DNA of 64,000 nucleotides from Prolixibacteraceae bacterium (GCA_028683385.1 JAQUIJ010000022.1:1-64000); one strand, 5' to 3'. Positions 18,222-28,315 are shown, counted from the first letter of the stretch. Notes: generated by a model from the letters alone, not told the origin. Translations and numbers: made by a program.

Positions 18222-19217
18222 ATGTTTTCAAACTCCAAAATAGCAATAGTCGGAAGTGGAAGTTGGGCTACAGCATTGGCTAAAATTCTTTTGCACAATG
18301 TCGATAGTATCAATTGGTATTTCCGCAACTCTGATAATATTGAGCAATTCAAAAGGTTCAAGCACAATCCAAGCTATCTGAGAGGGGTTGAGTTTGATGT
18401 GAACCGGATTAACTTTTTTACTGATATAAGTACGGCCATTGAAGATGTTGATATTGTTATATTGGCAATTCCATCTGCCTTCCTGAAAGAGTCGATGTCG
18501 GAGGTTACGGTTGACTTATCCAAAAAGTTTGTGGTTTCGGCCATTAAAGGTATAGTGCCCGGCGATAACCTGATTGTAGGGCAATATCTTCACCAGTATT
18601 TCAACATTCCTTACGAAAAGATCGGGGTTATTGCAGGTCCGTGCCATGCAGAAGAAGTGGCGCTGGAGCGTTTGTCGTATCTTACAATTGCCTGTCCTGA
18701 TGTAAAAAAGGCTCGCGCATTTGCTTTCAGGCTCGAGTGTCCGTATATCCGCACCCATGTTTCCGACGATATTTATGGAACTGAATACGCTTCAGTATTG
18801 AAGAATGTTGTAGCCATTGCCTCCGGAATTGTTCACGGATTGCGCTATGGTGATAATTTTCAGGCTGTTCTGATTTCGAATGCCATTCAGGAAATTAAAC
18901 GATTTGTCGATAAAGTTCACCCGATTACCCGCGATATTAAGAGTTCTGCATATTTAGGCGATTTACTGGTTACCGCGTATTCACAATTTTCCCGAAATCG
19001 TACCTTTGGAACAATGATCGGGAAAGGTTATTCCGTACGTTCTGCTCAGCTTGAAATGCACATGGTTGCCGAAGGTTATTATGCGGCTAAATCCATCAAG
19101 GAAATCAACGAAGAATTCCGGGTAAATATGCCTATTGCTGAAGCGGTTTATAATATTTTGTACGAAAACATCTCCCCGGCTATCGAAATCCGATTGTTAA
19201 CAGAACACCTTAGATAA
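18222..19217 (+). CDS. gpsA: NAD(P)H-dependent glycerol-3-phosphate dehydrogenase
   Basis: The 331-residue enzyme reduces dihydroxyacetone phosphate to sn-glycerol 3-phosphate for phospholipid synthesis. It has the N-terminal dinucleotide fold [23 protein letters not shown], the AGPCHAEEV block, and the catalytic lysine in [12 protein letters not shown]. It lies between lysS and pgi with gaps of 16 and 7 bases, so the three form one operon. Confidence 0.94.
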   Translation: MFSNSKIAIVGSGSWATALAKILLHNVDSINWYFRNSDNIEQFKRFKHNPSYLRGVEFDVNRINFFTDISTAIEDVDIVILAIPSAFLKESMSEVTVDLSKKFVVSAIKGIVPGDNLIVGQYLHQYFNIPYEKIGVIAGPCHAEEVALERLSYLTIACPDVKKARAFAFRLECPYIRTHVSDDIYGTEYASVLKNVVAIASGIVHGLRYGDNFQAVLISNAIQEIKRFVDKVHPITRDIKSSAYLGDLLVTAYSQFSRNRTFGTMIGKGYSVRSAQLEMHMVAEGYYAAKSIKEINEEFRVNMPIAEAVYNILYENISPAIEIRLLTEHLR

Positions 19218-19224
19218 AAGTAAA

Positions 19225-20568
19225 ATGGAAAGAATTTCTTTAAATTTTGATAAGACTTTTGATTTTATTTCAAAAGACTCGATTTTCTCATACAAAGAAG
19301 CTATTGAGAATCACAACCGCGCACTTTTCAATAAAACAGGAAAAGGCAACGATTTTTTAGGTTGGACCAACTTGCCAACATCAATTTCTGAAGCAGAATT
19401 GGCTGACTACGAAGCTACCGCTGCAAAATTGGTATCGAAAGATATTGATATTTTTGTAGTTATCGGTATCGGAGGTTCTTACCTCGGATCAAAAGCTGTG
19501 GTCGATGCACTTTCTGATAGTTTTGCTCACCTCAAAACACGTAAAAATCCGTTCATTTTATTCGCCGGACAAAACATCAGCGAAGATTACCTGTTCGAAC
19601 TTCGCGAGTTGCTGAAAACCAAAGAGTATGCGATGGCCGTGATTTCCAAATCAGGAACAACTACCGAGCCTGCATTGGCTTTCCGTCTGTTGAAACAGGA
19701 TATTGAAGATAAATATGGCAAAACTGAAGCCAACGAACGTATTGTTGCAATTACTGATGCCAGTAAAGGTGCATTGCGCTCATTAGCTACTATCGAAGGA
19801 TACAAGACATTTGTTATTCCTGATGATGTGGGCGGCCGTTATTCAGTGCTGACTCCAGTAGGTTTGCTTGCCATTGCTGTTGCTGGATTTGATATTCGTG
19901 CATTGGTTCAGGGCGCTGTTGATATGGAAAAGGCAACCGGAGTTGATGTTCCTTTCGAAGAAAACCTTTCAGCTCAATATGCTGCTGTTCGTAACGAACT
20001 ATACAAAAACGGGAAAAAGGTTGAGATTTTGGTGAACTACAATCCAAAACTTCATTTTTTTGCTGAATGGTGGAAACAGCTTTACGGCGAAAGTGAAGGC
20101 AAAGAAAGCAAAGGTATTTTCCCTGCTGCGGTTGACTTTTCATCCGATTTGCATTCAATGGGTCAATACATTCAGGAAGGTGAACGCACTTTGTTCGAAA
20201 CAGTACTTTCAGTTGCCAGTCCCGATCGTGAAGTCCGCATCCCTAACGATGCTGCCGATTTGGATGGACTGAATTTCCTCGCCGGAAAACGCGTTGACGA
20301 AGTGAATAAAATGGCTGAATTGGGAACCATGTTGGCGCATGTCGACGGTGGAGTTCCAAACATCCAGATCGTTCTTCCTAAACTGAACGAATATTTTCTT
20401 GGTCAGTTGATTCAGTTCTTTGAAGTGGCTTGTGGCTTGAGCGGATATACTTTGGGTGTTAATCCATTTGATCAACCCGGAGTTGAAGCTTACAAAAAGA
20501 ATATGTTTGCATTGCTCGAAAAACCTGGTTACGAAGAAGCAACAAAAGCGATTAAAAAGCGGTTGTAA
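19225..20568 (+). CDS. pgi: Glucose-6-phosphate isomerase
   Basis: The 447-residue enzyme interconverts glucose 6-phosphate and fructose 6-phosphate. It is of the short, Bacillus-like type. Motifs are [15 protein letters not shown], the phosphate-binding [32 protein letters not shown], and the catalytic glutamate region [17 protein letters not shown]. It is the last gene of the lysS-gpsA-pgi operon, followed by a strong terminator at 20593-20628. Confidence 0.96.
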   Translation: MERISLNFDKTFDFISKDSIFSYKEAIENHNRALFNKTGKGNDFLGWTNLPTSISEAELADYEATAAKLVSKDIDIFVVIGIGGSYLGSKAVVDALSDSFAHLKTRKNPFILFAGQNISEDYLFELRELLKTKEYAMAVISKSGTTTEPALAFRLLKQDIEDKYGKTEANERIVAITDASKGALRSLATIEGYKTFVIPDDVGGRYSVLTPVGLLAIAVAGFDIRALVQGAVDMEKATGVDVPFEENLSAQYAAVRNELYKNGKKVEILVNYNPKLHFFAEWWKQLYGESEGKESKGIFPAAVDFSSDLHSMGQYIQEGERTLFETVLSVASPDREVRIPNDAADLDGLNFLAGKRVDEVNKMAELGTMLAHVDGGVPNIQIVLPKLNEYFLGQLIQFFEVACGLSGYTLGVNPFDQPGVEAYKKNMFALLEKPGYEEATKAIKKRL

Positions 20569-20592
20569 TCCAAAAAATACGATAACTTTCGA

Positions 20593-20628
20593 AAGAGAAA
20601 TCTCCTTGTTGAGGTTTCTCTTTTTTTT
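20593..20628 (+). terminator. Rho-independent terminator after pgi
   Basis: AAGAGAAATCTC (20593-20604) pairs with GAGGTTTCTCTT (20611-20622), with one G-T pair, around a CTTGTT loop, and an eight-base T run ends it at 20628. Confidence 0.92.
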
Positions 20629-20642
20629 GATCAGCTTTTTAT

Positions 20643-20843
20643 GAAAACCACATAGGTCACATAGATTTTAATCTTTTTTTGGATCTCCGTTCATATTAAT
20701 CAATGTTGCTAAGTCATTCAATTCTCATTAATTGTCATTTCGTTGCCTTGAAATGATAATTAATGACTACAATTGATTGACGCAAAATACCGGATCGGTA
20801 AGTAAACGGACAATCAACTTTTCCTATGTGTTCAATGTGGTTC
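20643..20843. repeat. Noncoding MITE-like element with terminal inverted repeats
   Basis: The ends are imperfect inverted repeats: GAAAACCACATAGGTCACAT from 20643 and CTATGTGTTCAATGTGGTTC to 20843. Inside, CATTAATTGTCATTTC (20726-20741) and GAAATGATAATTAATG (20750-20765) form a second hairpin with 15 of 16 positions paired, and the pairing continues imperfectly outward to about 20713 and 20783. The element has no coding capacity and ends 14 bases before the start of the EamA transporter gene, so it supplies that gene's leader. Related CACATAG/CTATGTG repeats are frequent in Bacteroidetes genomes. Confidence 0.55.
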
Positions 20844-20857
20844 AAACAAAATTAAAC

Positions 20858-21787
20858 ATGAAAACAAAGCAATCGGAAGAGTGGAAAGGATATGTATTTG
20901 CATTGGTTGGTACCATTGCTTTTTCGAGCCTTTATGTGTTTAGCAAGGCAGGTTTAAATCAGGTTGAACTGGCTCAATTCGGACTTTACTATTTTGGGCT
21001 GGGGTTTCTCCTAAACCTAGTCTTTGTTCTGGCTTCAGGAAAATACCGGCTGATTTCTGGAATTTCGAAGAATGTGATCGGGTTGTTGGTTATTCTTGGT
21101 GTCATTGATATTCTTTCGAACATTACCTTTTTCATGGCCATCCGTGCCATTCCTGATCCATCGATCACCTCATTTCTCGGTAATTTATTCCCGGTTTTTA
21201 TGACGCTTTTAGCGCTTTCGTTTTTAAAGGAACGATTTTCAATGATTGAAGCCGTTGGAGCGCTTATGGCCATTGGCGGAGCTTTTATTATTAGTTATTC
21301 AGGTGAGCTTGACTGGCGGAAATTCTTTATTCCGGGTACTGGTTTTGTAGTGATGAATACTTTTCTTGCTGCTCTGGTCTCGATCATTGTGAAAAAGAAT
21401 GTTCAAAAGGCAAGTCCTGAAGTTTTTAACCTGAATTCGAATGGCTGGATTTTTCTCTTCTTTTTGGGCTATTTTCTTTGGAGTGGGCAATCCGCTGTTA
21501 TTCCTGTTAAAGCCTTTCAAAACATCGCGCTTGGGGCTTTCTTCGGCTCATTTGTTGGATTACTGTCGTTCTTCTATTCTTATCGGTATATCACTGCATC
21601 CCGATCTTCCATTATTCAAAGTTTAAAAGGGATATTTGTTCTGATTATCGCATATTTCTACTTAGATAAATTCCCGTTAGCAGTTCAGTTGTGGGGTGGG
21701 GGGATTACCATTGCTGGAGTTTTGGTTATGACTATGGCTCAGGCAGGGATAATTCGGGTCGGGAAAAAGAATGGTCAAATGGTTTAA
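20858..21787 (+). CDS. EamA/DMT-family membrane transporter
   Basis: A 309-residue inner-membrane protein with ten predicted helices in two EamA repeats (about 10-145 and 160-300). The proline- and serine-containing ends of helix 3-4 (MAIRAIPDPSITSFLGNLFPVF) and the matching second-half segment (YRYITASRSSIIQSLKGIFV) are typical. Substrates of this family are varied metabolites, and none can be assigned here. The ATG at 20858 is chosen because the 27 residues upstream fall in the repeat element and are not hydrophobic. Confidence 0.85.
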   Translation: MKTKQSEEWKGYVFALVGTIAFSSLYVFSKAGLNQVELAQFGLYYFGLGFLLNLVFVLASGKYRLISGISKNVIGLLVILGVIDILSNITFFMAIRAIPDPSITSFLGNLFPVFMTLLALSFLKERFSMIEAVGALMAIGGAFIISYSGELDWRKFFIPGTGFVVMNTFLAALVSIIVKKNVQKASPEVFNLNSNGWIFLFFLGYFLWSGQSAVIPVKAFQNIALGAFFGSFVGLLSFFYSYRYITASRSSIIQSLKGIFVLIIAYFYLDKFPLAVQLWGGGITIAGVLVMTMAQAGIIRVGKKNGQMV

Positions 21788-21847
21788 TTGTTATGCCGAG
21801 GTTTATATCTAGCCAAATATCAATTAAGCCATAAAAGCAATTTGTCG

Positions 21848-22774
21848 TTATTGATGAAACCTTACCGAGTTCCGGTTGTGAGGAATTACCATAAAGTCGA
21901 GAATTTCTTTTTTGCTAATAGGCGAAGTCGCTCCTGTTGTTCTTGCAACCATTGCACCGGCAGCATTACCAAAACTTAGGGCTTCATCGATTGGATAATC
22001 ATTCATGTAATAATGAACAAATCCGGCGGAGAAAGCATCACCTGATCCAACAGTGTCACCCAAACTAATTTGGTATCCTGAATCGTAATAAAATACATCC
22101 TCTTTTGTCAGGCAGAATGCACCATTCGAACCAAGCGTGCATAGAATAATTTCAAGATTGTATTTTTCAATGGTTTCCTGCGCAAGTTCTTTCAGATTTT
22201 CATGCTTTAAATTCAACAAATTCTTAGTGATCAGGAGCTCTTCATCATTCGTTTTCAGAATGTTTGTCATCCTCAGGCTTTCTTCGATGCTCGCTGCTGT
22301 GTAACAATTTTTTCGCAGGTTTATATCCAAAAATTTGACTACATCCGGCGACTCGTGTATCAATTCGCGCAAGGTATTTTTCGAAATTCCATACCGCTGA
22401 ACCAAAGTGCCAAAACAAACACATGAGGCCTGGCTAAAGGCATCTATCATTTCAGCATTAATCTCAATATGGTCGTATGCTACGTCAGTAATAATGTTGT
22501 AGTCGGCATTTCCGTAGCTGTCAATCTTTACTTTTACTGAGCCTGTCGGAAATTCATAATCAGTTTGTATGTTTTCATCTGATACCCCCAGTTTTTTGAG
22601 TGCTTCACGGGCTTCTCTTCCGGCTTTATCGTTTCCTACTTTGCTAAGCAGAGTGCCATTGTCGCCGAAAGAATTAATCCGGTAAATAAAGTTAGCAGGC
22701 GCTCCACCCAAGACTTTTCTGTCAGGAAGAAGATCCCAAAGTAATTCACCAAATGCTGCAATTTTCTTCGGCAT
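21848..22774 (-). CDS. PfkB-family sugar kinase, probably fructokinase
   Basis: The 308-residue kinase begins FGELLWDLLPDRKVLGGAPANF, the substrate-binding signature of PfkB kinases, and has the anion-hole/catalytic motif GDTVGSGDAFSAGF near 240 with the catalytic aspartate. The sequence is of the Bacteroidetes fructokinase type; a different hexose cannot be excluded. It stands alone on the minus strand, and no transporter gene is coupled with it. Confidence 0.88.
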   Translation of the reverse strand: MPKKIAAFGELLWDLLPDRKVLGGAPANFIYRINSFGDNGTLLSKVGNDKAGREAREALKKLGVSDENIQTDYEFPTGSVKVKIDSYGNADYNIITDVAYDHIEINAEMIDAFSQASCVCFGTLVQRYGISKNTLRELIHESPDVVKFLDINLRKNCYTAASIEESLRMTNILKTNDEELLITKNLLNLKHENLKELAQETIEKYNLEIILCTLGSNGAFCLTKEDVFYYDSGYQISLGDTVGSGDAFSAGFVHYYMNDYPIDEALSFGNAAGAMVARTTGATSPISKKEILDFMVIPHNRNSVRFHQ

Positions 22775-22900
22775 ATTTCCATTTTTAAAACGGTGGCAAG
22801 TTAAAAAAAAAACAAAAAACGAAGTAGACTTAATCAGTTTACTTTTAAACTAACAATTTACATCTTTGTCTGTTGTTAAACTTGACGAAGAGTAAAATGT

Positions 22901-22968
22901 CAATAGTCGTTAGGAAAATATTATAACGTGTTATCCCAAATGACTAATGACTATTTGCATTGTGTTGT
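22901..22968. repeat. Intergenic inverted repeat, TAGTCATTAGTC family
   Basis: CAATAGTCGTTAGGAAAA (22901-22918) faces CCCAAATGACTAATGACTAT (22935-22954) as an imperfect inverted repeat in the divergent spacer between the sugar kinase and acpH-like genes. The same motif occurs near 29440-29470, 40347-40403 and 57373-57430. Confidence 0.5.
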
Positions 22969-22997
22969 AAGTCGCTGCTTGAATTTTAGAGGGAAAT

Positions 22998-23630
22998 ATG
23001 AATTATTTGGCTCATATCTATTTATCAGGAGATTCCGACGATATTTTACTCGGGAATTTTATAGCTGATTTTGTGAAAGGGAATAAATATCTTGATTATC
23101 CGGAGCAGGTGTCGTATGGCATTCGTCTTCATCGGAGTATCGATTTGTTTACCGACCAACATCCTCTTGTAAAAGAATGTATGAATATGCTGAGGCCGGG
23201 TTATGGTCGCTATGCCGGAATTGTGACCGATGTTTTTTTTGATCATTTCCTTGCTGCTAACTGGAATCAGTATTCAGAATGTACTTTACGGCAATTTTCA
23301 AAACATGCTCATGCCGTTTTTTTATCCAATTTTTTACTTCTTCCATTTCGGGTCAAGCAGTTTTTGCCATTCCTGATTCAGCACAAGCGACTCGAATCGT
23401 ATGCTCATCGGGATTCGATGTTCCAGGTTCTGGAAATCATGTCGCGTAGAACTTCTTTGCCGGCTAACAGCGAATGGGCGATGCAGATTTTGCATCAGGA
23501 ATACGATCAGTTTGATGCTTTATTCCGCATTTTTTTTGCTGAAATGATTGACTATGTTGAGACTAATTTTGGGATCATTATTTCGCGACCCGAAATCAAA
23601 AGAACAATAGTAGAACTTCGGAGAACGTAA
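22998..23630 (+). CDS. Acyl carrier protein phosphodiesterase-like protein (AcpH/DUF479)
   Basis: The 210-residue protein belongs to the AcpH/DUF479 family, which removes the phosphopantetheine arm from acyl carrier protein. Conserved parts are the start MNYLAHIYLSGDSDDILLGN, the metal-binding LHRSIDLFTDQHP, and TDVFFDHFLAANW with its aspartate and histidine. The fold is the all-helical HD-like type. GAGGGA lies just before the start codon. It is a single gene. Confidence 0.87.
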   Translation: MNYLAHIYLSGDSDDILLGNFIADFVKGNKYLDYPEQVSYGIRLHRSIDLFTDQHPLVKECMNMLRPGYGRYAGIVTDVFFDHFLAANWNQYSECTLRQFSKHAHAVFLSNFLLLPFRVKQFLPFLIQHKRLESYAHRDSMFQVLEIMSRRTSLPANSEWAMQILHQEYDQFDALFRIFFAEMIDYVETNFGIIISRPEIKRTIVELRRT

Positions 23631-23675
23631 AATTCAGATTATTCAGTAAGTCAGTCCATCAATAATTTGGTTTTT

Positions 23676-25103
23676 CTAGAAACTCAATTGCTCAAATCTA
23701 CTGGCATCGAGCCTGATGAAAACAAATAAAAGTAAGGTGAACGACCAAAGCGAAGAACCTCCGTAACTAAAAAAGGGCAGAGGTATCCCAATAACCGGAG
23801 CAAGGCCAATGGTCATACCGATGTTTATTGCGAAGTGAAAGAAGAGAATAGAGGCAACACAATATCCGTAAACCCGACTGAATTTGGAACGGTTACGTTC
23901 GGCCAGAAAAATAAGCCTCATCAGTAAACCCAGAAATAGCCCAATAACAGTTACTGAACCAATAAATCCCCACTCTTCGCCAACAGTACAAAAGATAAAA
24001 TCGGTACTTTGTTCAGGTACAAAGTCGAATTTGGTTTGAGTTCCCTGAAGAAACCCTTTCCCGAAAAATCCACCTGATCCGATGGCAATTTTTGATTGGT
24101 TTACATGGTATCCGGTACCATGAATGTCGGTCTGAATCCCCAGTAACTCATTAATCCTGTTCCGTTGGTGTTCTTCCATGATGTTGTGGAATACATAGTC
24201 AACAGAAACCGAGAAAAGGACACTTCCGAGGTAGATGCCTATTAGAATAGCAAGACTGCGTTTGTGCAAAAGAATAGCCCAGGTAAAAAATAACCCTGAA
24301 GTTATTACGGCAGCAATCAGGATGAAAAAGACAGAACTGACTGAACCTCCTAAAACTAAATTGAGAAGCCACAGAGAGCCGAAGATGCCTGTAAATACGC
24401 CAATCCCAATCAGGGTGCGCTGCAATTTCTTTTTCAGCAAATAATTAATTAAGAAAGCGGCAACGGTTAAGATGATGATCGTAGGAAGTGGATCTAAAAC
24501 CATGGTTAAAATGAAGACCAGGGCAATCAGGAAGGTAAAAAACAAAACGATTCCGTTAAGGCCTTCACGGTAAAGTACCAAAAGAAATACTCCAAAAACA
24601 ATTGCGGATCCGGTGTCATTCTGCAAAAATATCAGGCCAACCGGTACGAAAAGAATACCAGCCATGGTCAGTAATGATTTCCAGCTGTGCATTTTGAAGT
24701 TGTACGAACTGATATATCGGGCCAGGGCAAGCGATGTTGCCATTTTCATAAATTCGGATGGCTGAAGTAAAAATCCTCCAATCTGTATCCACGATTTAGC
24801 ACCATTTATGGTCGTGCCTATAAATGGGACCAGTATCAATAAAAAAATGATGGCTATATAAATCGGGAAGGCAAAAGTTACAAAGAACTTCGAGTCTGTA
24901 TTTATCATCAGTACTGCAATAAAAATCGCGGCACCAATCCACATCAACTGTTTGCCATATTGCTGGGTTGTATCGAAAATGCTTTTGTGATCTTCGTTAT
25001 AAACAGCGGCATAAATATTTATCCAGCCAATAAGCATCATGGCCAGATATATGCCTATGGTTATCCAGTCGACATTTTCCCAAACGTTGTTTTTCTTTTC
25101 CAC
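23676..25103 (-). CDS. rodA: Rod-shape peptidoglycan glycosyltransferase RodA
   Basis: RodA (SEDS family) polymerises lipid II into glycan strands for cell elongation, together with PBP2. The protein has multiple membrane helices, the LQPSEFMKMATSLALARY block, the loop with KIAIGSGGFFGKGFLQGTQT, and the C-terminal GIPLPFFSYGGSS signature. At 475 residues it is about 100 longer than E. coli RodA; the extra part (about 195-300) adds hydrophobic helices, which is common in this phylum. Its start is one base after the mrdA stop, as the last gene of the mre cluster. Confidence 0.94.
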   Translation of the reverse strand: MEKKNNVWENVDWITIGIYLAMMLIGWINIYAAVYNEDHKSIFDTTQQYGKQLMWIGAAIFIAVLMINTDSKFFVTFAFPIYIAIIFLLILVPFIGTTINGAKSWIQIGGFLLQPSEFMKMATSLALARYISSYNFKMHSWKSLLTMAGILFVPVGLIFLQNDTGSAIVFGVFLLVLYREGLNGIVLFFTFLIALVFILTMVLDPLPTIIILTVAAFLINYLLKKKLQRTLIGIGVFTGIFGSLWLLNLVLGGSVSSVFFILIAAVITSGLFFTWAILLHKRSLAILIGIYLGSVLFSVSVDYVFHNIMEEHQRNRINELLGIQTDIHGTGYHVNQSKIAIGSGGFFGKGFLQGTQTKFDFVPEQSTDFIFCTVGEEWGFIGSVTVIGLFLGLLMRLIFLAERNRSKFSRVYGYCVASILFFHFAINIGMTIGLAPVIGIPLPFFSYGGSSLWSFTLLLFVFIRLDASRFEQLSF

Positions 25104-25104
25104 C

Positions 25105-26940
25105 TTAAAGTTTCTTTTTTACTTCAACAACATTTAATAAGTCGGTTTCAATCAGTTTTTGCTCCAATTCTTTATGTTTTGGAGAAATCGAGTCATTCAG
25201 GTATTTTTCCATAAGAAGCCCTCCAATTGGTGCAGCATACGTGGCTCCAAAACCGGCATTCTCAACAAAAACGACTATGGCTATCCTCGGATTATCCTTT
25301 GGGGCAAATCCGACAAATGCCGAATGGTCTGCTCCATGAGGGTTTTGAACGGTACCAGTTTTTCCGCAAACAATGAAATTATCTTCCTTTACCGTGTATT
25401 GCAATCTGGTTTCCGAAATTACAGCCTCCATCCCTTCGATTACAGTATTGAAATGTTCAGGACTGATATTAACCATTTTTTTTTCGTATTCAAGTTTGTG
25501 AACTTCCCTGTTGGCATCCTGAACTGCACTAACAATGTGTGGTGTAATGTAATACCCCCGGTTGGCGATCATTGCACACAAGTTGACCATTTGCAGCGGT
25601 GTCGCTTCGATTTCGCCCTGGCCAATAGCCAGCGATCTGATGGTCATTGCATTCCAGTGCCCTGGGGTGTACCATTTGTCGTATAGGCTCACTTCAGGTA
25701 TACTTCCTTTATTTTCGGAAGATAATTCAGGATTGAGCTTCGTGCCAAAGCCAAAGCTGGTTATGTAGTCGCGCCATACCTGATAACTTTCTGCTGAATT
25801 TGATTTGTGACTCATGATTTCCCTGAAGGCATTCCAGAAAAATGAATTACATGATTCACGAATACCTTCACGAATAGCTAATGGACTAACGTGGCTGTGT
25901 GTGCATGAAATAGGTTTTGATCCTTTGCCGGAACATGAGAACCGGTCGAATGGCGTGATGGCATGCTCCTCAAGTGCAATCAGTGCGTTGGCAAGTTTAA
26001 ATGTAGATCCGGGAGGATAAAGTGCATTTACGGCTCTGTTCCACATGGGTTTAGCAATCGAGTCGCGATCCAGAATACTGTAATTGGTGCTTCGTTGACG
26101 GCCAACAAGCAAGTTGGGGTCGTACGAAGGGGCGCTGACCATCATTATGATTTCACCTGTTGAAGGTTCGATAGCTACAACGGCTCCCCGTTTGTTGGTC
26201 ATCAGTAATTCGGCATAGGCCTGAAGGCTGGCATCCATTCCAGTCATCAGGTTTTGTCCCAGAATAGCAGTGGAGTCTTCCTTTCCTTCGTTGTATTTTC
26301 CTTTCACGCGGTTGTGGACATCAACCATCGATTTGGTTATTCCTTTAATTCCACGAAGCTCTTTTTCATAAGCTTTTTCCAGACCACTTACACCAATGTA
26401 GTCTCCCGATAAGTAATACGGATCATTATCGATGATTCTCTGATTGACTTCGCCAACATATCCTAATACCTGGGCAGCACTTTTACTTGGGTACTCGCGC
26501 AAAGTTCGCGATTGAACATAGAAACCAGGGTATTTGTATAATTTTTCCTGAAGTGGGGCATAAATATCAGGCGAAATCTGGCCAACAACAATTGACGGTT
26601 TATAGCGAGAATATTGTTTCGCTTTTTTGATCGCTTCTCTTAATTCAACCCGGTCGAGTTGCACGATGTTACACAATTCTGTCGTATCAAAAGTCTTTAC
26701 TTCACGAGGAATCATCATCAGGTCGTAAGCAGCCTTATTGTACACCATCAGCTCGCCTTTACGGTCGTAAATAAGCCCTCGTGCAGGGTAGATCGTTATA
26801 AATCGAAGTACATTGCGTGTTGCAAATTGCTTGTATGTTTTGTTGGTAATTTGAATCGAGAATAGTCTGAGAATGAAAATCACACCAACCCCGAGCATGA
26901 TACCTGCAATAATAAGTTTCCGTTTAGAAAATGTATCCAC
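25105..26940 (-). CDS. mrdA: Penicillin-binding protein 2 (elongation transpeptidase)
   Basis: A 611-residue class B transpeptidase that cross-links peptidoglycan during elongation. It has one N-terminal membrane helix (about 10-30), a dimerisation/pedestal region, and the transpeptidase motifs SxxK in YPPGSTFKLANA, SxN in ESCNSFFWN, and KTG in CGKTGTVQNPHG. It acts in the periplasm with RodA, whose gene follows directly, and with MreBCD encoded just upstream. Confidence 0.96.
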   Translation of the reverse strand: MDTFSKRKLIIAGIMLGVGVIFILRLFSIQITNKTYKQFATRNVLRFITIYPARGLIYDRKGELMVYNKAAYDLMMIPREVKTFDTTELCNIVQLDRVELREAIKKAKQYSRYKPSIVVGQISPDIYAPLQEKLYKYPGFYVQSRTLREYPSKSAAQVLGYVGEVNQRIIDNDPYYLSGDYIGVSGLEKAYEKELRGIKGITKSMVDVHNRVKGKYNEGKEDSTAILGQNLMTGMDASLQAYAELLMTNKRGAVVAIEPSTGEIIMMVSAPSYDPNLLVGRQRSTNYSILDRDSIAKPMWNRAVNALYPPGSTFKLANALIALEEHAITPFDRFSCSGKGSKPISCTHSHVSPLAIREGIRESCNSFFWNAFREIMSHKSNSAESYQVWRDYITSFGFGTKLNPELSSENKGSIPEVSLYDKWYTPGHWNAMTIRSLAIGQGEIEATPLQMVNLCAMIANRGYYITPHIVSAVQDANREVHKLEYEKKMVNISPEHFNTVIEGMEAVISETRLQYTVKEDNFIVCGKTGTVQNPHGADHSAFVGFAPKDNPRIAIVVFVENAGFGATYAAPIGGLLMEKYLNDSISPKHKELEQKLIETDLLNVVEVKKKL

Positions 26941-26946
26941 CGCAAT

Positions 26947-27453
26947 TTAGTTTTTAAAGACAATGAATTGACTGCCCAGTATAATGATGATCGAAAATAC
27001 ACTGCTGAGAATCCAGCGGAGTAAAGTTTCGAAAAAGTCGGCAAACGAAAATGCCTCAGCAAAAAAGAGAAATAAGTGGTGGATTAAAACTGAGATGACT
27101 GTGTATTTAATAAAACTGGCGAATCCAAGTTGGGTCATGTTGGGCGTGGTCCCTTTTTCGATGAGTTCGCGCGATGAAACCAGTTGGGCAATTCCAGGGC
27201 GCAAAAATCCCAATAAAACAGTTGCACCGGCATGGATTCCCGGCGTATTTCCAAAAATGTCAATCGTAATACCCAGGATGAAAGAAATACCTAATAGAAA
27301 ATATCCTGGAATAGTAAACGGTAGCAACAGAATAAACAGAATGTATATATATGGATTAACCAGTCCACTGAATTGGATATTGTTCAAAATTAGCACTTGT
27401 ACCAGAACAAGTACGAAAAACATAATAACGTATTTCCCCAAATCTTTTATCAT
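26947..27453 (-). CDS. mreD: Rod-shape-determining protein MreD
   Basis: A 168-residue protein with five to six membrane helices (LGKYVIMFFVLVLVQVLILN, then INPYIYILFILLLPF). Sequence conservation of MreD is low, so the call relies on size, topology and its place between mreC and mrdA. It overlaps mreC by four bases (ATGA-type coupling) and ends 6 bases before mrdA. MreD is a membrane part of the elongasome. Confidence 0.88.
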   Translation of the reverse strand: MIKDLGKYVIMFFVLVLVQVLILNNIQFSGLVNPYIYILFILLLPFTIPGYFLLGISFILGITIDIFGNTPGIHAGATVLLGFLRPGIAQLVSSRELIEKGTTPNMTQLGFASFIKYTVISVLIHHLFLFFAEAFSFADFFETLLRWILSSVFSIIIILGSQFIVFKN

Positions 27454-28280
27454 TCACCTACGTTGTTAGATTCAAGTCTTTTCAATTCGTCCTGCTTGGT
27501 GTTTTTAACAACTTCCACGTATTTCAGGGTTCTGAAATTGGTCGAAAGCTCAACTTTAATGTTGTAGAAATTTGTTCCGCTTTCTACATCAAAATTCTTA
27601 ATGGTTCCAATCATAATTCCTTCAGGAAAAATGCTCGAATAGCCACTTGTTACCACGGTATCTCCAATGTTTACAATGATATGAAACGGAATTTCTTTCA
27701 GGTCGGCAGTATTCGCATGTTCACCATCCCATACCAAAGCTCCGAAATAATTATTTTTGTTGATTTTGGCCGGAATACTCAGGCGCTTGTTCAGCAATGA
27801 TAATCCGGTTGAATAGTTTGGCGAAACATTGGTGATTACACCAACAACCCCGTCTGCGCTAATCACTCCCATGTCGGGCCTGATACCTTGCCTTGAGCCT
27901 TTATTCAGGGAAATGTAGTTGAATTGCTTGTTTACCGAGTTGCTTATTACTTTTGCTGATGCAAAATAGTAGGCAGGTGCATCCACTGTATCAGGTCGGT
28001 TAATCGGATATTTTTCCTGATTCCTGATCCTGAACTCAAGCTGTTTGTGCAAGGAGGCATTTTCGGCAGCCAATCGGGCATTTGTCCGGCTTAAACTGAA
28101 ATAGTCGTCAAAATGACTGAACCGCTCATAAAGAGTTCCAACAATATCGTTGCTGGAATTAACAAATGCTACCCGTTGGTAATTGTTGAGACTGACTATC
28201 AAGGAAAACGAAATTGCCTCAAGAACCAGAAACATCATTACAAAATAATTTCGTAGTAAGAAACGAAATAAACTTCTCAT
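27450..28280 (-). CDS. mreC: Rod-shape-determining protein MreC
   Basis: This 276-residue protein has one N-terminal membrane helix (about 10-30), a coiled coil (about 55-95, NARLAAENASLHKQLEF), and the MreC beta-domain with DMGVISADGVVGVITNVSPN and the VVTSGYSSIFPEGIMIG block. MreC is the periplasmic scaffold that activates PBP2-RodA. It is 35 bases downstream of mreB and overlaps mreD. Confidence 0.95.
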   Translation of the reverse strand: MRSLFRFLLRNYFVMMFLVLEAISFSLIVSLNNYQRVAFVNSSNDIVGTLYERFSHFDDYFSLSRTNARLAAENASLHKQLEFRIRNQEKYPINRPDTVDAPAYYFASAKVISNSVNKQFNYISLNKGSRQGIRPDMGVISADGVVGVITNVSPNYSTGLSLLNKRLSIPAKINKNNYFGALVWDGEHANTADLKEIPFHIIVNIGDTVVTSGYSSIFPEGIMIGTIKNFDVESGTNFYNIKVELSTNFRTLKYVEVVKNTKQDELKRLESNNVGE

Positions 28281-28315
28281 TTTAATTTGGAAGGTTTACC
28301 CCTTCCTTTTCAGTT

